Source of the DNA: Candidatus Limnocylindria bacterium
GTDB lineage: Bacteria; Chloroflexota; Limnocylindria; QHBO01
Direction: 5' to 3'
NCBI GenBank assembly: GCA_030146365.1
Contig: JASLBU010000224.1
Location: 1 to 12,134 of the forward strand
DNA: 12,134 nucleotides
Positions 6,461 through 12,134 of this stretch are shown piece by piece. A program made the position numbers and the translations under genes. Below the pieces are notes generated by a model. That model saw only the letters and a program-made list of their open reading frames with translations. It was not told where the DNA came from and made no database searches. Every line of letters begins with the position of its first letter. The stretch's first letter is position 1.

Positions 6461-6781
6461 ATGACCGATCAGCTGCAGCGCGACCCACAGGACTGGAAGA
6501 CCGGCGACGAGCCGATGACCGAGGCCCAGGCCTCCTACCTCCGAACGCTCTCCGAAGAGGTCGGCGAGCCGTTCGACGACAGCCTCACCAAGGCACAGGC
6601 CTCCACCCGCATCGACGAGCTGCGGGACCGCAGTCCCCGCGTCTCCGGGTCGGACGCATCCGACGCCTCGACCTCGAGGCCAAGCCAGGCCGAGGGTGAG
6701 GGGGCCGGTGACGACACCGGGGGCGACGTCGAGCGTGCGCCGACGCCCAGCCAGGCGGAGGGCGAACGCCAGCCGGAGTGA
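6461..6781 (+). CDS. DUF3072 protein with repeat-bearing disordered tail
   Basis: This is a 106-aa protein. Residues 17-60 match the DUF3072 pattern, with MTEAQASYLRTLSEEVGEPF then SLTKAQAS and RIDELR, a small helical motif of unknown function found in several bacterial phyla. The remaining 45 residues are low-complexity Ser/Gly/Glu/Pro sequence containing PSQAEGE twice (74-80 and 96-102). ATG 6461 is preceded by a weak GGCGGG. The gene diverges from the zinc-ribbon gene across about 50 bp, so that gap should hold both promoters, although I see no clear boxes. Its TGA overlaps the GTG of the next gene (GTGA), so the phosphoesterase is co-translated. The tail may have been added by an inserted repeat. 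Confidence 0.8.
   Translation: MTDQLQRDPQDWKTGDEPMTEAQASYLRTLSEEVGEPFDDSLTKAQASTRIDELRDRSPRVSGSDASDASTSRPSQAEGEGAGDDTGGDVERAPTPSQAEGERQPE
6683..6765 (+). repeat. Two in-frame copies of a 17-bp direct repeat
   Basis: Copy 1 (6683-6699, AGCCAGGCCGAGGGTGA) and copy 2 (6749-6765, AGCCAGGCGGAGGGCGA) agree at 15 of 17 positions. They start 66 bp apart, exactly 22 codons, so each encodes S-Q-A-E-G within the DUF3072 tail. A degenerate third piece (AGCCGGAGTGA) overlaps the stop codon at 6771-6781. No further copy was noticed elsewhere in the window. Confidence 0.6.
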
Positions 6782-7290
6782 CGACCCGGATCGTCATCAT
6801 CGGGGACACCCATCTGCCCCGGTTCGGGCGTCGGCTGCCGGACTTCGTGCTCGGTGCACTGGCCGACGCCGACCTCGTGCTCCATGCCGGTGACCATACC
6901 GATCCGTTGGTGCTCGACCTGCTCGCGCAGTTCGCCCCCACCGAGGCGGTGGCCGGCAACAACGACCCTCCGGAGCTCGTCGAACGGCTGGGGTTCCGGC
7001 GCCTCGTCGCCGTCGAGGGCATTCGCATCGGCCTCACGCACGGCCACCTTGGCCCGGGCCGTACGACGCCGGACCGCGCCCTGAACGCCTTCGGCGATGC
7101 CGATCCGCCGGTGCAGGCCATCGCCTTCGGGCATTCCCACCAGCCGTTGATCGACCGCCGGAACGGCGTCTGGCTCCTCAACCCGGGTTCGCCCACCGAC
7201 AAGCGACGGCAGCCCGCGTTCAGCCTGCTGCACGTCACGGTCGACGGCGCCGATCTCCGCCCGGAGCTCGTCACGTCGCTTGAGAGGTGA
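6778..7290 (+). CDS. YfcE/MJ0936-family metallophosphoesterase
   Basis: This 170-aa calcineurin-like phosphoesterase carries every motif of the two-metal active site: GDTH (D10, H12), GDH (D39), GNND (60-63), HGH (88-90) and GHSH (118-121), then the NPGS turn at 135-138. Length matches the compact YfcE-type enzymes, which hydrolyse phosphodiesters such as model substrates or cyclic nucleotides; the physiological substrate is unknown. The GTG start overlaps the DUF3072 stop by 4 nt, so it belongs to that operon. No signal peptide is present. It lies 36 bp before the diguanylate cyclase, but a link to cyclic-dinucleotide turnover is only a possibility and its compact type is not a known c-di-GMP phosphodiesterase. 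Confidence 0.9.
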   Translation: MTTRIVIIGDTHLPRFGRRLPDFVLGALADADLVLHAGDHTDPLVLDLLAQFAPTEAVAGNNDPPELVERLGFRRLVAVEGIRIGLTHGHLGPGRTTPDRALNAFGDADPPVQAIAFGHSHQPLIDRRNGVWLLNPGSPTDKRRQPAFSLLHVTVDGADLRPELVTSLER

Positions 7291-7326
7291 TGCTGCCCGG
7301 CCGATCGGAATGACGAATGTCCCGTT

Positions 7327-9315
7327 GTGGTATCCGCTGCCTGCCTCCACGCTGACGGCCTGGTGATTCGTCCTGAACCAACGGCCCCGTCGCGCATCCC
7401 GAACAAGATTCGGAATCGGCTGGTGCTTGCTGTCTCCCTGCTGGTGGTCGCCACGACGGTGCTGACGGTCGGTGGCTTCGCGATGCTCAGCAGCCAGATC
7501 ACCTCCATCAATGCCGAGCTGCGGCGCACGCACGAGCTCGTCGAGGCGGAGGAGACCCTTCACCTCGGCCTCACCCGTCAACAGGCGATGGTCATCGGCT
7601 ATGCGCTGGCGCCCAACGCCACGAGCCCGGACGAGTTCCGCGAGGCGGTCGATGCCGAGGTCGATGCGTTCATCGAGATCGGCCGGCTGGCATCCGCCGA
7701 TGGAGAGATCGTCGCTGCCGCCCTCGAGGCACGCACTGTCGCGGCGCACTGGCGGGATCGGTGGGCCGAGCCCTTCATGCGCGAGGCCCGCGACAACGAG
7801 TTCTTCGCCCCCCGCACCCTCCTGGAGAGCAGCGACCGCGAGTTCGAGCCTGTCCTGACTGCGGTCGAGACGGTCGACCGGCTGACGCAGCAGCGGCGCG
7901 AGGCCGCCGTGGCATCCCTGGACGCCCTCATTCAACGTCAGCAGCTGCTCATCATCCCCATCATCGCGGTCGTCGCGGGGATGATGGCGCTCGGCGGATG
8001 GTGGCTGGTGCGCTCGATCAGCGGACCGCTGCATCGCCTCAACCGGACCGCCCAGGCGCTCATCGCCGGCCAGAACGTGAGGTTCGTCCCGGAGAACGAC
8101 GACGAGATCGGCGGGCTGGCGGTCGTCCTCGAGCAGATGCGCGCGGACGCCGCATCGAGGTTCGTATCGGCCAGGAGCGAGGCCGAGATGGCGGTGATCT
8201 TCAACCAGCTCGCAGAGCTCACGTCCTTCGCCCACGACGAGCCGACCCTGGTGGATGCGGCCACTCGCGTCCTCGGGCGGATCGCACCGTCTGCGCGCGG
8301 GCAGGTGATGCTGCTGAACAACTCGACGAACCGGCTCACGGTGGCCGCCGCCTGGGGTGCCGATCCGCCGACGCTTGGCTCCGTCGCCCCGGTCGAGCGC
8401 ACCGACCGGTGTCCCGGGATCCGCCGCGCGACCGCGCACGTGACCGAAGATGTCTCCGACGACCTGGCCGTTCGCTGCGCGGCCCATCCCGCCGACCATG
8501 GTTCGGTCGTCTGTCTGCCGATGCCGGCGCTGGGCAGCATCGTGGGCGTCATCCACCTGGAACGCTCCGAGCCGAACAGCTTCGCGACGGTCGACATCCA
8601 AAGGGCATCGCGCATCGCCGAGCAGGTCGCGCTCGCGCTTGCCAACGCACGGCTCATGAAGACGATGGAGGGGCTCGCGAACACGGATCCCCTGACCGGG
8701 CTTCGGAACGCCCGGTTCTTCGACGCCTATCTCGAGCAGGAGTACACGCTGTCGCAGCGCGACGGCGACAGCATCGGCCTGCTCATGCTCGACGTGGATC
8801 ACTTCAAGAAGTTCAACGACACGTACGGCCACCCGGCGGGCGACGAGGCGCTCCGGGCGCTGGCGCGGACGATCCGCAGTGTCCTGCGCACCTCCGACGT
8901 CGTGGCCCGATACGGCGGGGAGGAGTTCATCGTGGCGCTGCACCACGCCACCCTCGCGGAGTCCGCCGCGGTCGCGGAGAAGATCCGCGCGGCCGTCCAG
9001 CAGACCATCGTGGAGATCGGCCCGGGCCGATACGGTCGCATCACCGTGTCGATCGGCGTGGCGGCCACCGATGCGCACCAGGTCGAACGCAAGGGCCTCG
9101 TCTCGCTCGCCGATTCCGCCCTCTACCGGGCAAAGGCGGCCGGCCGAGACCGAGTCGAATCGGCACCGACGACGATCGACGAGATCGACGAGAGGGGTGG
9201 GCACCGAGCCCCCGCCTCGAGCAAGAAGGCCGCGGCCCCCGTGCCGTTCCCGCTCACGGCGGTCACCGCCCCGGCGGCCTTGCCGAAGCCCTCGGGTCGT
9301 GCCGCTCGCCGCTGA
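7327..9315 (+). CDS. Membrane-bound HAMP-GAF-GGDEF diguanylate cyclase
   Basis: This 662-aa protein would synthesise c-di-GMP from two GTP. A short cytoplasmic N-tail precedes TM1 (about 31-53) and an extracytoplasmic helical sensor of about 150 residues of unassigned type. TM2 (about 207-228, ending GGWWLV) leads into a HAMP domain (about 229-282, P234). A GAF domain (about 292-442) follows, then GGDEF (about 447-610). The active loop is YGGEEF with GGEEF at 530-534. RTSD (R521, D524) lies exactly five residues upstream, so the inhibitory I-site is intact, and LDVDHFKKFND and NTDPLTGLRN are standard. The GAF contains C362, C384, H387 and C396 in conserved-looking contexts, possibly a metal or redox site. 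About 45 terminal residues look disordered. GTG 7327 is uncertain; GTG 7363 is an alternative that still keeps TM1. Confidence 0.9.
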   Translation: MVSAACLHADGLVIRPEPTAPSRIPNKIRNRLVLAVSLLVVATTVLTVGGFAMLSSQITSINAELRRTHELVEAEETLHLGLTRQQAMVIGYALAPNATSPDEFREAVDAEVDAFIEIGRLASADGEIVAAALEARTVAAHWRDRWAEPFMREARDNEFFAPRTLLESSDREFEPVLTAVETVDRLTQQRREAAVASLDALIQRQQLLIIPIIAVVAGMMALGGWWLVRSISGPLHRLNRTAQALIAGQNVRFVPENDDEIGGLAVVLEQMRADAASRFVSARSEAEMAVIFNQLAELTSFAHDEPTLVDAATRVLGRIAPSARGQVMLLNNSTNRLTVAAAWGADPPTLGSVAPVERTDRCPGIRRATAHVTEDVSDDLAVRCAAHPADHGSVVCLPMPALGSIVGVIHLERSEPNSFATVDIQRASRIAEQVALALANARLMKTMEGLANTDPLTGLRNARFFDAYLEQEYTLSQRDGDSIGLLMLDVDHFKKFNDTYGHPAGDEALRALARTIRSVLRTSDVVARYGGEEFIVALHHATLAESAAVAEKIRAAVQQTIVEIGPGRYGRITVSIGVAATDAHQVERKGLVSLADSALYRAKAAGRDRVESAPTTIDEIDERGGHRAPASSKKAAAPVPFPLTAVTAPAALPKPSGRAARR

Positions 9316-9333
9316 CGCCGTCCTCCGCGCGGT

Positions 9334-9355
9334 GCGTGACACGCTGCTGTCACGC
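9334..9355. repeat. Perfect 8-bp inverted repeat after the cyclase gene
   Basis: GCGTGACA (9334-9341) and TGTCACGC (9348-9355) are perfect inverted repeats around a 6-nt centre. The element starts 18 nt after the cyclase stop and ends 20 nt before the next ATG. No T tract follows on either strand, so it is a weak candidate for an intrinsic terminator. Its symmetry and position would also suit a dimeric regulator's operator for the downstream small genes. The half-site spacing (GTGA-N10-TCAC) does not match a CRP site (GTGA-N6-TCAC). Confidence 0.5.
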
Positions 9356-9375
9356 GGCTGCGCCAGGCTGACGAC

Positions 9376-9720
9376 ATGATCGATACCGGAACGACGTTGT
9401 TCGACGGTGGCGCCGGGGAGGACTCGGTGCTGGTGTGGGTCGAGCCGGCCGGCCGCGGCGCCGTCGTGCGCAGCCAGTCGTGGGGGCTCGGGGTCGAGCG
9501 CTGGTTCGGGTCGAACGGCCTCGAGACGGCGCTCCATATCGGCGCCCCGGAGCTGGAGGTGCTGGCAGCGGCCCTCGTCGCGGAGCTGCCGGAGCTGGAA
9601 AGCACCGCCCCCGCGATCCAGGTCCTCGCGTCCGCCTGCCGCGGCGACTCGGCGGCCACCACGCACGTTCGTGAGCGGCTCGACGCGCTCGGGCTCGCGG
9701 CCACGTTCACGATGCGATGA
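9376..9720 (+). CDS. Hypothetical protein (114 aa)
   Basis: This acidic protein has no recognised catalytic motif or signal peptide. It begins with beta-rich sequence (DSVLVWVEPAGRGAVVRSQSW), then GLGVERWFGSNGLETALHI, and ends with helices (LEVLAAALVAELPEL; VRERLDALGLAATF). The strand layout, with Q-S-W-G-L-G-V-E followed by a W-F-G turn, reminds me of a family of uncharacterised actinobacterial-type proteins, but this is memory of a pattern and not an assignment. ATG 9376 is 60 bp after the cyclase stop and 20 bp after an inverted repeat; there is no clear Shine-Dalgarno. The stop is 4 nt before the next small gene, so the two are likely co-transcribed. Other frames here are open too, which lowers certainty slightly. 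Confidence 0.6.
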   Translation: MIDTGTTLFDGGAGEDSVLVWVEPAGRGAVVRSQSWGLGVERWFGSNGLETALHIGAPELEVLAAALVAELPELESTAPAIQVLASACRGDSAATTHVRERLDALGLAATFTMR

Positions 9721-9724
9721 CGCC

Positions 9725-9886
9725 ATGACCTTGATCATCGACGACGATCCGCAGCAGCCCGAGGGCCGATGCGCCATCTGCAGCCGGGACCTCTGGTCGG
9801 ACGGCCTGCCGCCCGCCAGGGACGGCACCGAGTGGATCTGCGGCGACTGCGATCAGGCCCGCAACTTCGGCGCGCTCGATGTCTGA
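9725..9886 (+). CDS. Small zinc-ribbon protein (53 aa)
   Basis: This tiny protein has CAIC (C16, C19) and CGDC (C39, C42), the usual spacing for a zinc-binding treble-clef or ribbon, after an acidic start (MTLIIDDDPQ). It ends NFGALDV. ATG 9725 is 4 nt after the preceding stop, pointing to coupling. The frame is open back to 9407, but that part is only another reading of the hypothetical gene. The protein has no other domain, so it may be a protein-binding or regulatory adaptor. No family name can be given. Confidence 0.6.
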   Translation: MTLIIDDDPQQPEGRCAICSRDLWSDGLPPARDGTEWICGDCDQARNFGALDV

Positions 9887-9925
9887 ACCGGGGCCAGCCT
9901 TGACCGTGCGAATCACAATGAATCC

Positions 9926-10129
9926 GTGACGGATCAACGGTGTGCCGGCTGCGCTCGCGACACCGGTGTCGGCACGCCGCTCTTCGCGGGGCGGCACAGC
10001 CGCGAGGACCCGAGGACCGGCGAGCGGACATGGGTCTGCGCTTCCTGCGTGTCGGATCGAGTACTCGAGGGAGACGGGCTCTCGGACGCGTTCCTGCGAG
10101 GCGCTGAGCTCGGAGACATCGCGCGCTAG
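9926..10129 (+). CDS. Small zinc-ribbon protein (67 aa)
   Basis: A CAGC pair (C6, C9) and a CASC pair (C38, C41) bracket a polar loop rich in Arg/Gly (REDPRTGERTW), as in small zinc ribbons. The C-terminus is a helix (LSDAFLRGAELGDIA). The GTG start at 9926 is supported by the first CxxC lying five residues later; an ATG at 9918 is out of frame and stops at once. It lies 39 bp after the previous zinc-ribbon gene, and TTGACC near 9900-9905 could be a -35 element, but no matching -10 box is visible. The two adjacent ribbon proteins share layout but little sequence. Function is unknown. Confidence 0.6.
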   Translation: MTDQRCAGCARDTGVGTPLFAGRHSREDPRTGERTWVCASCVSDRVLEGDGLSDAFLRGAELGDIAR

Positions 10130-10159
10130 TCCCCGCATCGGGACAGACCTCGCAAACGT

Positions 10160-10543
10160 ATGCGCATGCGCCAACGGCTCGCCAGCGGATTGCTCGTGTG
10201 GACCGCCCTTGCCGTCGCCTGCACCACGAGCGCTCCGCCGGGACCGGGGATCACGGAGGTCTGGTTCCTCAACCGAAGCGCGACCGCCGTGCACACGGAG
10301 ATGGCGTCTCGGGAGACGAGCGCCGCCGGTGTCCACATGAGTGATGGGAGTGCGACTGCCGACGTACCGCCATGCGACATCGGTGGAGCGCGGGTCGACC
10401 GCATGGCGGGCCAGCACCAGACGTGGACCGTCGCGGTCGCGGGGTCGGTCGTCATCACGTCGGACGCTGACCTGCCGGACGCAGGCCCCAGCGAGGCGCT
10501 CGAGATCCTCGTCGACATCCCCCCGAGGGCGAGCCGACCGTGA
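10160..10543 (+). CDS. Small predicted lipoprotein
   Basis: This 127-aa protein has a lipoprotein signal: positive start MRMRQR, hydrophobic LLVWTALAV, and a lipobox-like LAVAC with the acyl-accepting cysteine at C21. A Ser/Pro-rich linker follows (TTSAPPGPG). The mature part is beta-rich (ITEVWFLNRSATAVHTEM, HQTWTVAVAGSVVIT) and resembles no family I can name; C72 is its only other cysteine. The NRS-ATAV segment looks like the start of an Ig-like or C2-like sandwich, which is speculative. ATG 10160 is the first of two closely spaced in-frame Met codons. The signal peptide makes this strand preferable to the open frame on the opposite strand. Confidence 0.65.
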   Translation: MRMRQRLASGLLVWTALAVACTTSAPPGPGITEVWFLNRSATAVHTEMASRETSAAGVHMSDGSATADVPPCDIGGARVDRMAGQHQTWTVAVAGSVVITSDADLPDAGPSEALEILVDIPPRASRP

Positions 10544-10729
10544 GAGTCGACACGGTCCCGGCCCGTCCGCTCGACGACACCTCGCGGTCCGAGGCGCTGG
10601 CTGACAGCCTCGACTGCGACTGAGAGGCCAGATGGCGCGGGACGGTCGGCTTGGCACGGTCCGGCCGAGGACGTGGACGAACCGGCCGAGACTGCCATGC
10701 GGGGCACGCCGCATGCTTCACGTCTCTCC

Positions 10730-12134
10730 ATGCCCGATGTGCCGCACAACGTTCAGCGTTCTCTCTGGATCGACACCACCCCCGAATCGGCCTACCCCCA
10801 GCTCAGCCAGCGGCTGAAGGTCGACGTCGCCGTCGTCGGCGGCGGGATCACCGGTCTCACCGCCGCGGCCTTCCTCAAGCACAGCGGCCTCTCGGTGGCG
10901 GTGCTGGAGGGAAATCGGATCGCGATGGGCACCACCGGCAACACCACCGCGAAGATCACGACCCTCCACGGCCTCACCTACGACACGTTGATCGACAAGC
11001 ATGGCGTCGAGAACGCCGCGATCTACGCGGAGGCGAACAGCGTCGCGCTCGAGTACATCATCCAGCTGATCGCGGACCGCTCCATCGATTGTGACCTGCG
11101 CCGCATGCCGGCCTATACCTACGCCGAGTCCGCCGATCACATGGAGCTGATCGAGGCCGAGGTGGAGGCAGCCCGCCGGCTCGGATTCACCGCCGAGCTC
11201 GTCACCGAGACTCCGCTGGCGTACCCGGTCGCCGGCGCCATCCGGTTCGACGACCAGGCGATGTTCCATCCGCGCAAGTACGCCCTCGCGCTCGCCGCCC
11301 TCACCGATGGCGACGGCAGCCACATCTTCGAGCGGACACGCGCGATGGACATCGAGGAGACCGACACCGGCGTGGAGGTCACGACCGAGCAGGGGACCGT
11401 CGAGGCGGGCCACGTGATCGTCGCCACCCTGCTGCCGTTCCACGATCCGGCCGGGCTGTTCGCCAAGGCGGCGCCGAGCCGATCGTATGCGCTGAGCGCC
11501 CGGATCGACGGGGCGGTGCCGGAGGGCATGTTCCTCAGCGTCGACGACCCGAGCCGCAGCGTCCGCCCGCACTACGGGGATGACGGCACGTACCTCGTGA
11601 TCGGCGGCGAGGGCCACAAGACCGGCCAGGAGGACGACACCGCCAAGCGACTGCGGGTCCTCGAGGAGTGGGCCCGCGAGCGGTTCGGCGTCACCGAGAT
11701 CGACCATCGCTGGTCCGCGCAGGACTACGTGCCGGCCGACGGCATCCCGTACGTCGGGCCGCTGAAGGACGGCGGCCGCGTCCACGTCGCCACCGGCTTC
11801 AAGAAGTGGGGCATGACCAACGGCCCCGCCGCCGCGCTCATGATCTCCGAGCTCATCCTGGGCCGGCCCGGCCGATGGCTGCCGGTCTTCGACCCGACCC
11901 GCCTCAAGCCGCTGGCCTCCGCCGGCTCGCTGCTCAAGGAGAACCTCAACGTCGCGCAGCGGATGGTGGGGGATCGGCTTCCGAGTGGACCGTCGCTCGA
12001 GGACCTCAAGCCGGGCGAGGGCGCGGTGGTCGATCACGACGGCAAGAAGGTCGCCGCCTACCACGACCCGGAGGCGGGGATGCGGACGATGTCGGCGCGG
12101 TGCACCCACATGGGCTGCATCGTCGCCTTCAACA
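10730..12134 (+). CDS. FAD-dependent oxidoreductase with C-terminal Rieske domain (3' truncated by window)
   Basis: The 468 visible residues form a DAO-type flavoenzyme. The Rossmann dinucleotide motif VVGGGITGLTAA (35-46) is followed by E60 for the ribose, and GTTGNTTAK (67-75) is typical of glycine-oxidase/DadA-like proteins. Near the C-terminus of the flavin domain, DGIPYVGP and ATGFKKWGMTNGPAAA form the second FAD-contact region. A linker then leads to the start of a Rieske [2Fe-2S] domain with CTHMGC (C458, H460, C463). The second half, including CxxH, lies beyond the window. Such fusions are widespread in bacteria and would pass electrons between flavin and the iron-sulfur cluster; the substrate is unknown. 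ATG 10730 gives the usual N-terminus. Bases 10544-10729 upstream contain no supportable gene. Confidence 0.9.
   Translation, partial: MPDVPHNVQRSLWIDTTPESAYPQLSQRLKVDVAVVGGGITGLTAAAFLKHSGLSVAVLEGNRIAMGTTGNTTAKITTLHGLTYDTLIDKHGVENAAIYAEANSVALEYIIQLIADRSIDCDLRRMPAYTYAESADHMELIEAEVEAARRLGFTAELVTETPLAYPVAGAIRFDDQAMFHPRKYALALAALTDGDGSHIFERTRAMDIEETDTGVEVTTEQGTVEAGHVIVATLLPFHDPAGLFAKAAPSRSYALSARIDGAVPEGMFLSVDDPSRSVRPHYGDDGTYLVIGGEGHKTGQEDDTAKRLRVLEEWARERFGVTEIDHRWSAQDYVPADGIPYVGPLKDGGRVHVATGFKKWGMTNGPAAALMISELILGRPGRWLPVFDPTRLKPLASAGSLLKENLNVAQRMVGDRLPSGPSLEDLKPGEGAVVDHDGKKVAAYHDPEAGMRTMSARCTHMGCIVAFN

Noticed and set aside
7761..9371. 536-codon plus-strand frame overlapping the cyclase
   Set aside because: It is another reading of the same DNA, Arg/Pro/Gly-rich, without any domain; the GGDEF frame is clearly coding.
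6535..9828. 1097-codon open frame on the minus strand
   Set aside because: It covers the phosphoesterase and diguanylate cyclase genes, whose active-site motifs are unmistakable on the plus strand; the antisense product is low complexity.
10590..10612. Hairpin (CGAG...CTCG with inner GCTG/CAGC) after the lipoprotein gene
   Set aside because: The stem is interrupted by a 2-nt bulge and has no following T tract; this is expected by chance at this GC content, so it is not called a terminator.
10126..10749. 207-codon minus-strand frame opposite the lipoprotein
   Set aside because: It has no recognisable start signal or domain, while the plus strand shows a proper lipoprotein signal peptide.
10718..12109. 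463-codon open frame on the minus strand
   Set aside because: It is the antisense shadow of the FAD/Rieske gene, which carries the dinucleotide-binding and CTHMGC motifs on the plus strand.

Overview
The window is very GC-rich bacterial DNA with tightly packed genes, several GTG/TTG starts and few Shine-Dalgarno sequences. It encodes a probable F420-type (Ddn-like) oxidoreductase, a DUF3072 protein, many small proteins of unknown function, and a promoter arrangement that implies leaderless mRNAs. Together these suggest a high-GC Chloroflexota or Actinomycetota chromosome, possibly an uncultured soil lineage. This is an inference, as no rRNA or other taxonomic marker is present. I see no tRNA, CRISPR array, transposase, phage gene or origin.

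Layout. 86-901 (+) is a UlaG-like metallo-beta-lactamase-fold hydrolase. It converges on a minus-strand unit made of an 81-aa hypothetical protein (2039-2284), an APH-family phosphotransferase (1212-2036), the 3' remnant of a trypsin-like protease (about 997-1211) and a strong intrinsic terminator (944-976). A MOSC-domain protein (2321-3085, +) diverges from that unit across 36 bp holding two back-to-back -10 boxes. Next on the plus strand is a two-gene unit: a DHA2-type multidrug exporter (3202-4866) and, in the same frame after only two codons, a Ddn-like oxidoreductase (4873-5259). This runs tail-to-tail into an ADP-ribosylglycohydrolase (5256-6182, -), which is translationally coupled to a small zinc-ribbon protein (6175-6408, -).

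The rest is plus strand: a DUF3072 protein with a repeat-bearing tail (6461-6781), an overlapping YfcE-like phosphoesterase (6778-7290), and a membrane-bound HAMP-GAF-GGDEF diguanylate cyclase (7327-9315). Then come three small proteins of unknown role, two of them zinc-ribbon-like (9376-9720, 9725-9886, 9926-10129), a small lipoprotein (10160-10543), and an FAD oxidoreductase with a C-terminal Rieske domain cut by the window end (10730-12134).

The genes look like general metabolism, detoxification and signalling rather than one dedicated pathway. The points most worth checking are the protease remnant abutting an intact kinase gene, the mirrored leaderless promoters, the cysteine-rich GAF domain of the cyclase, the ADP-ribosylglycohydrolase/zinc-ribbon coupling, and the run of small zinc-ribbon genes. 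I found no clear evidence of a new defence or mobile system.
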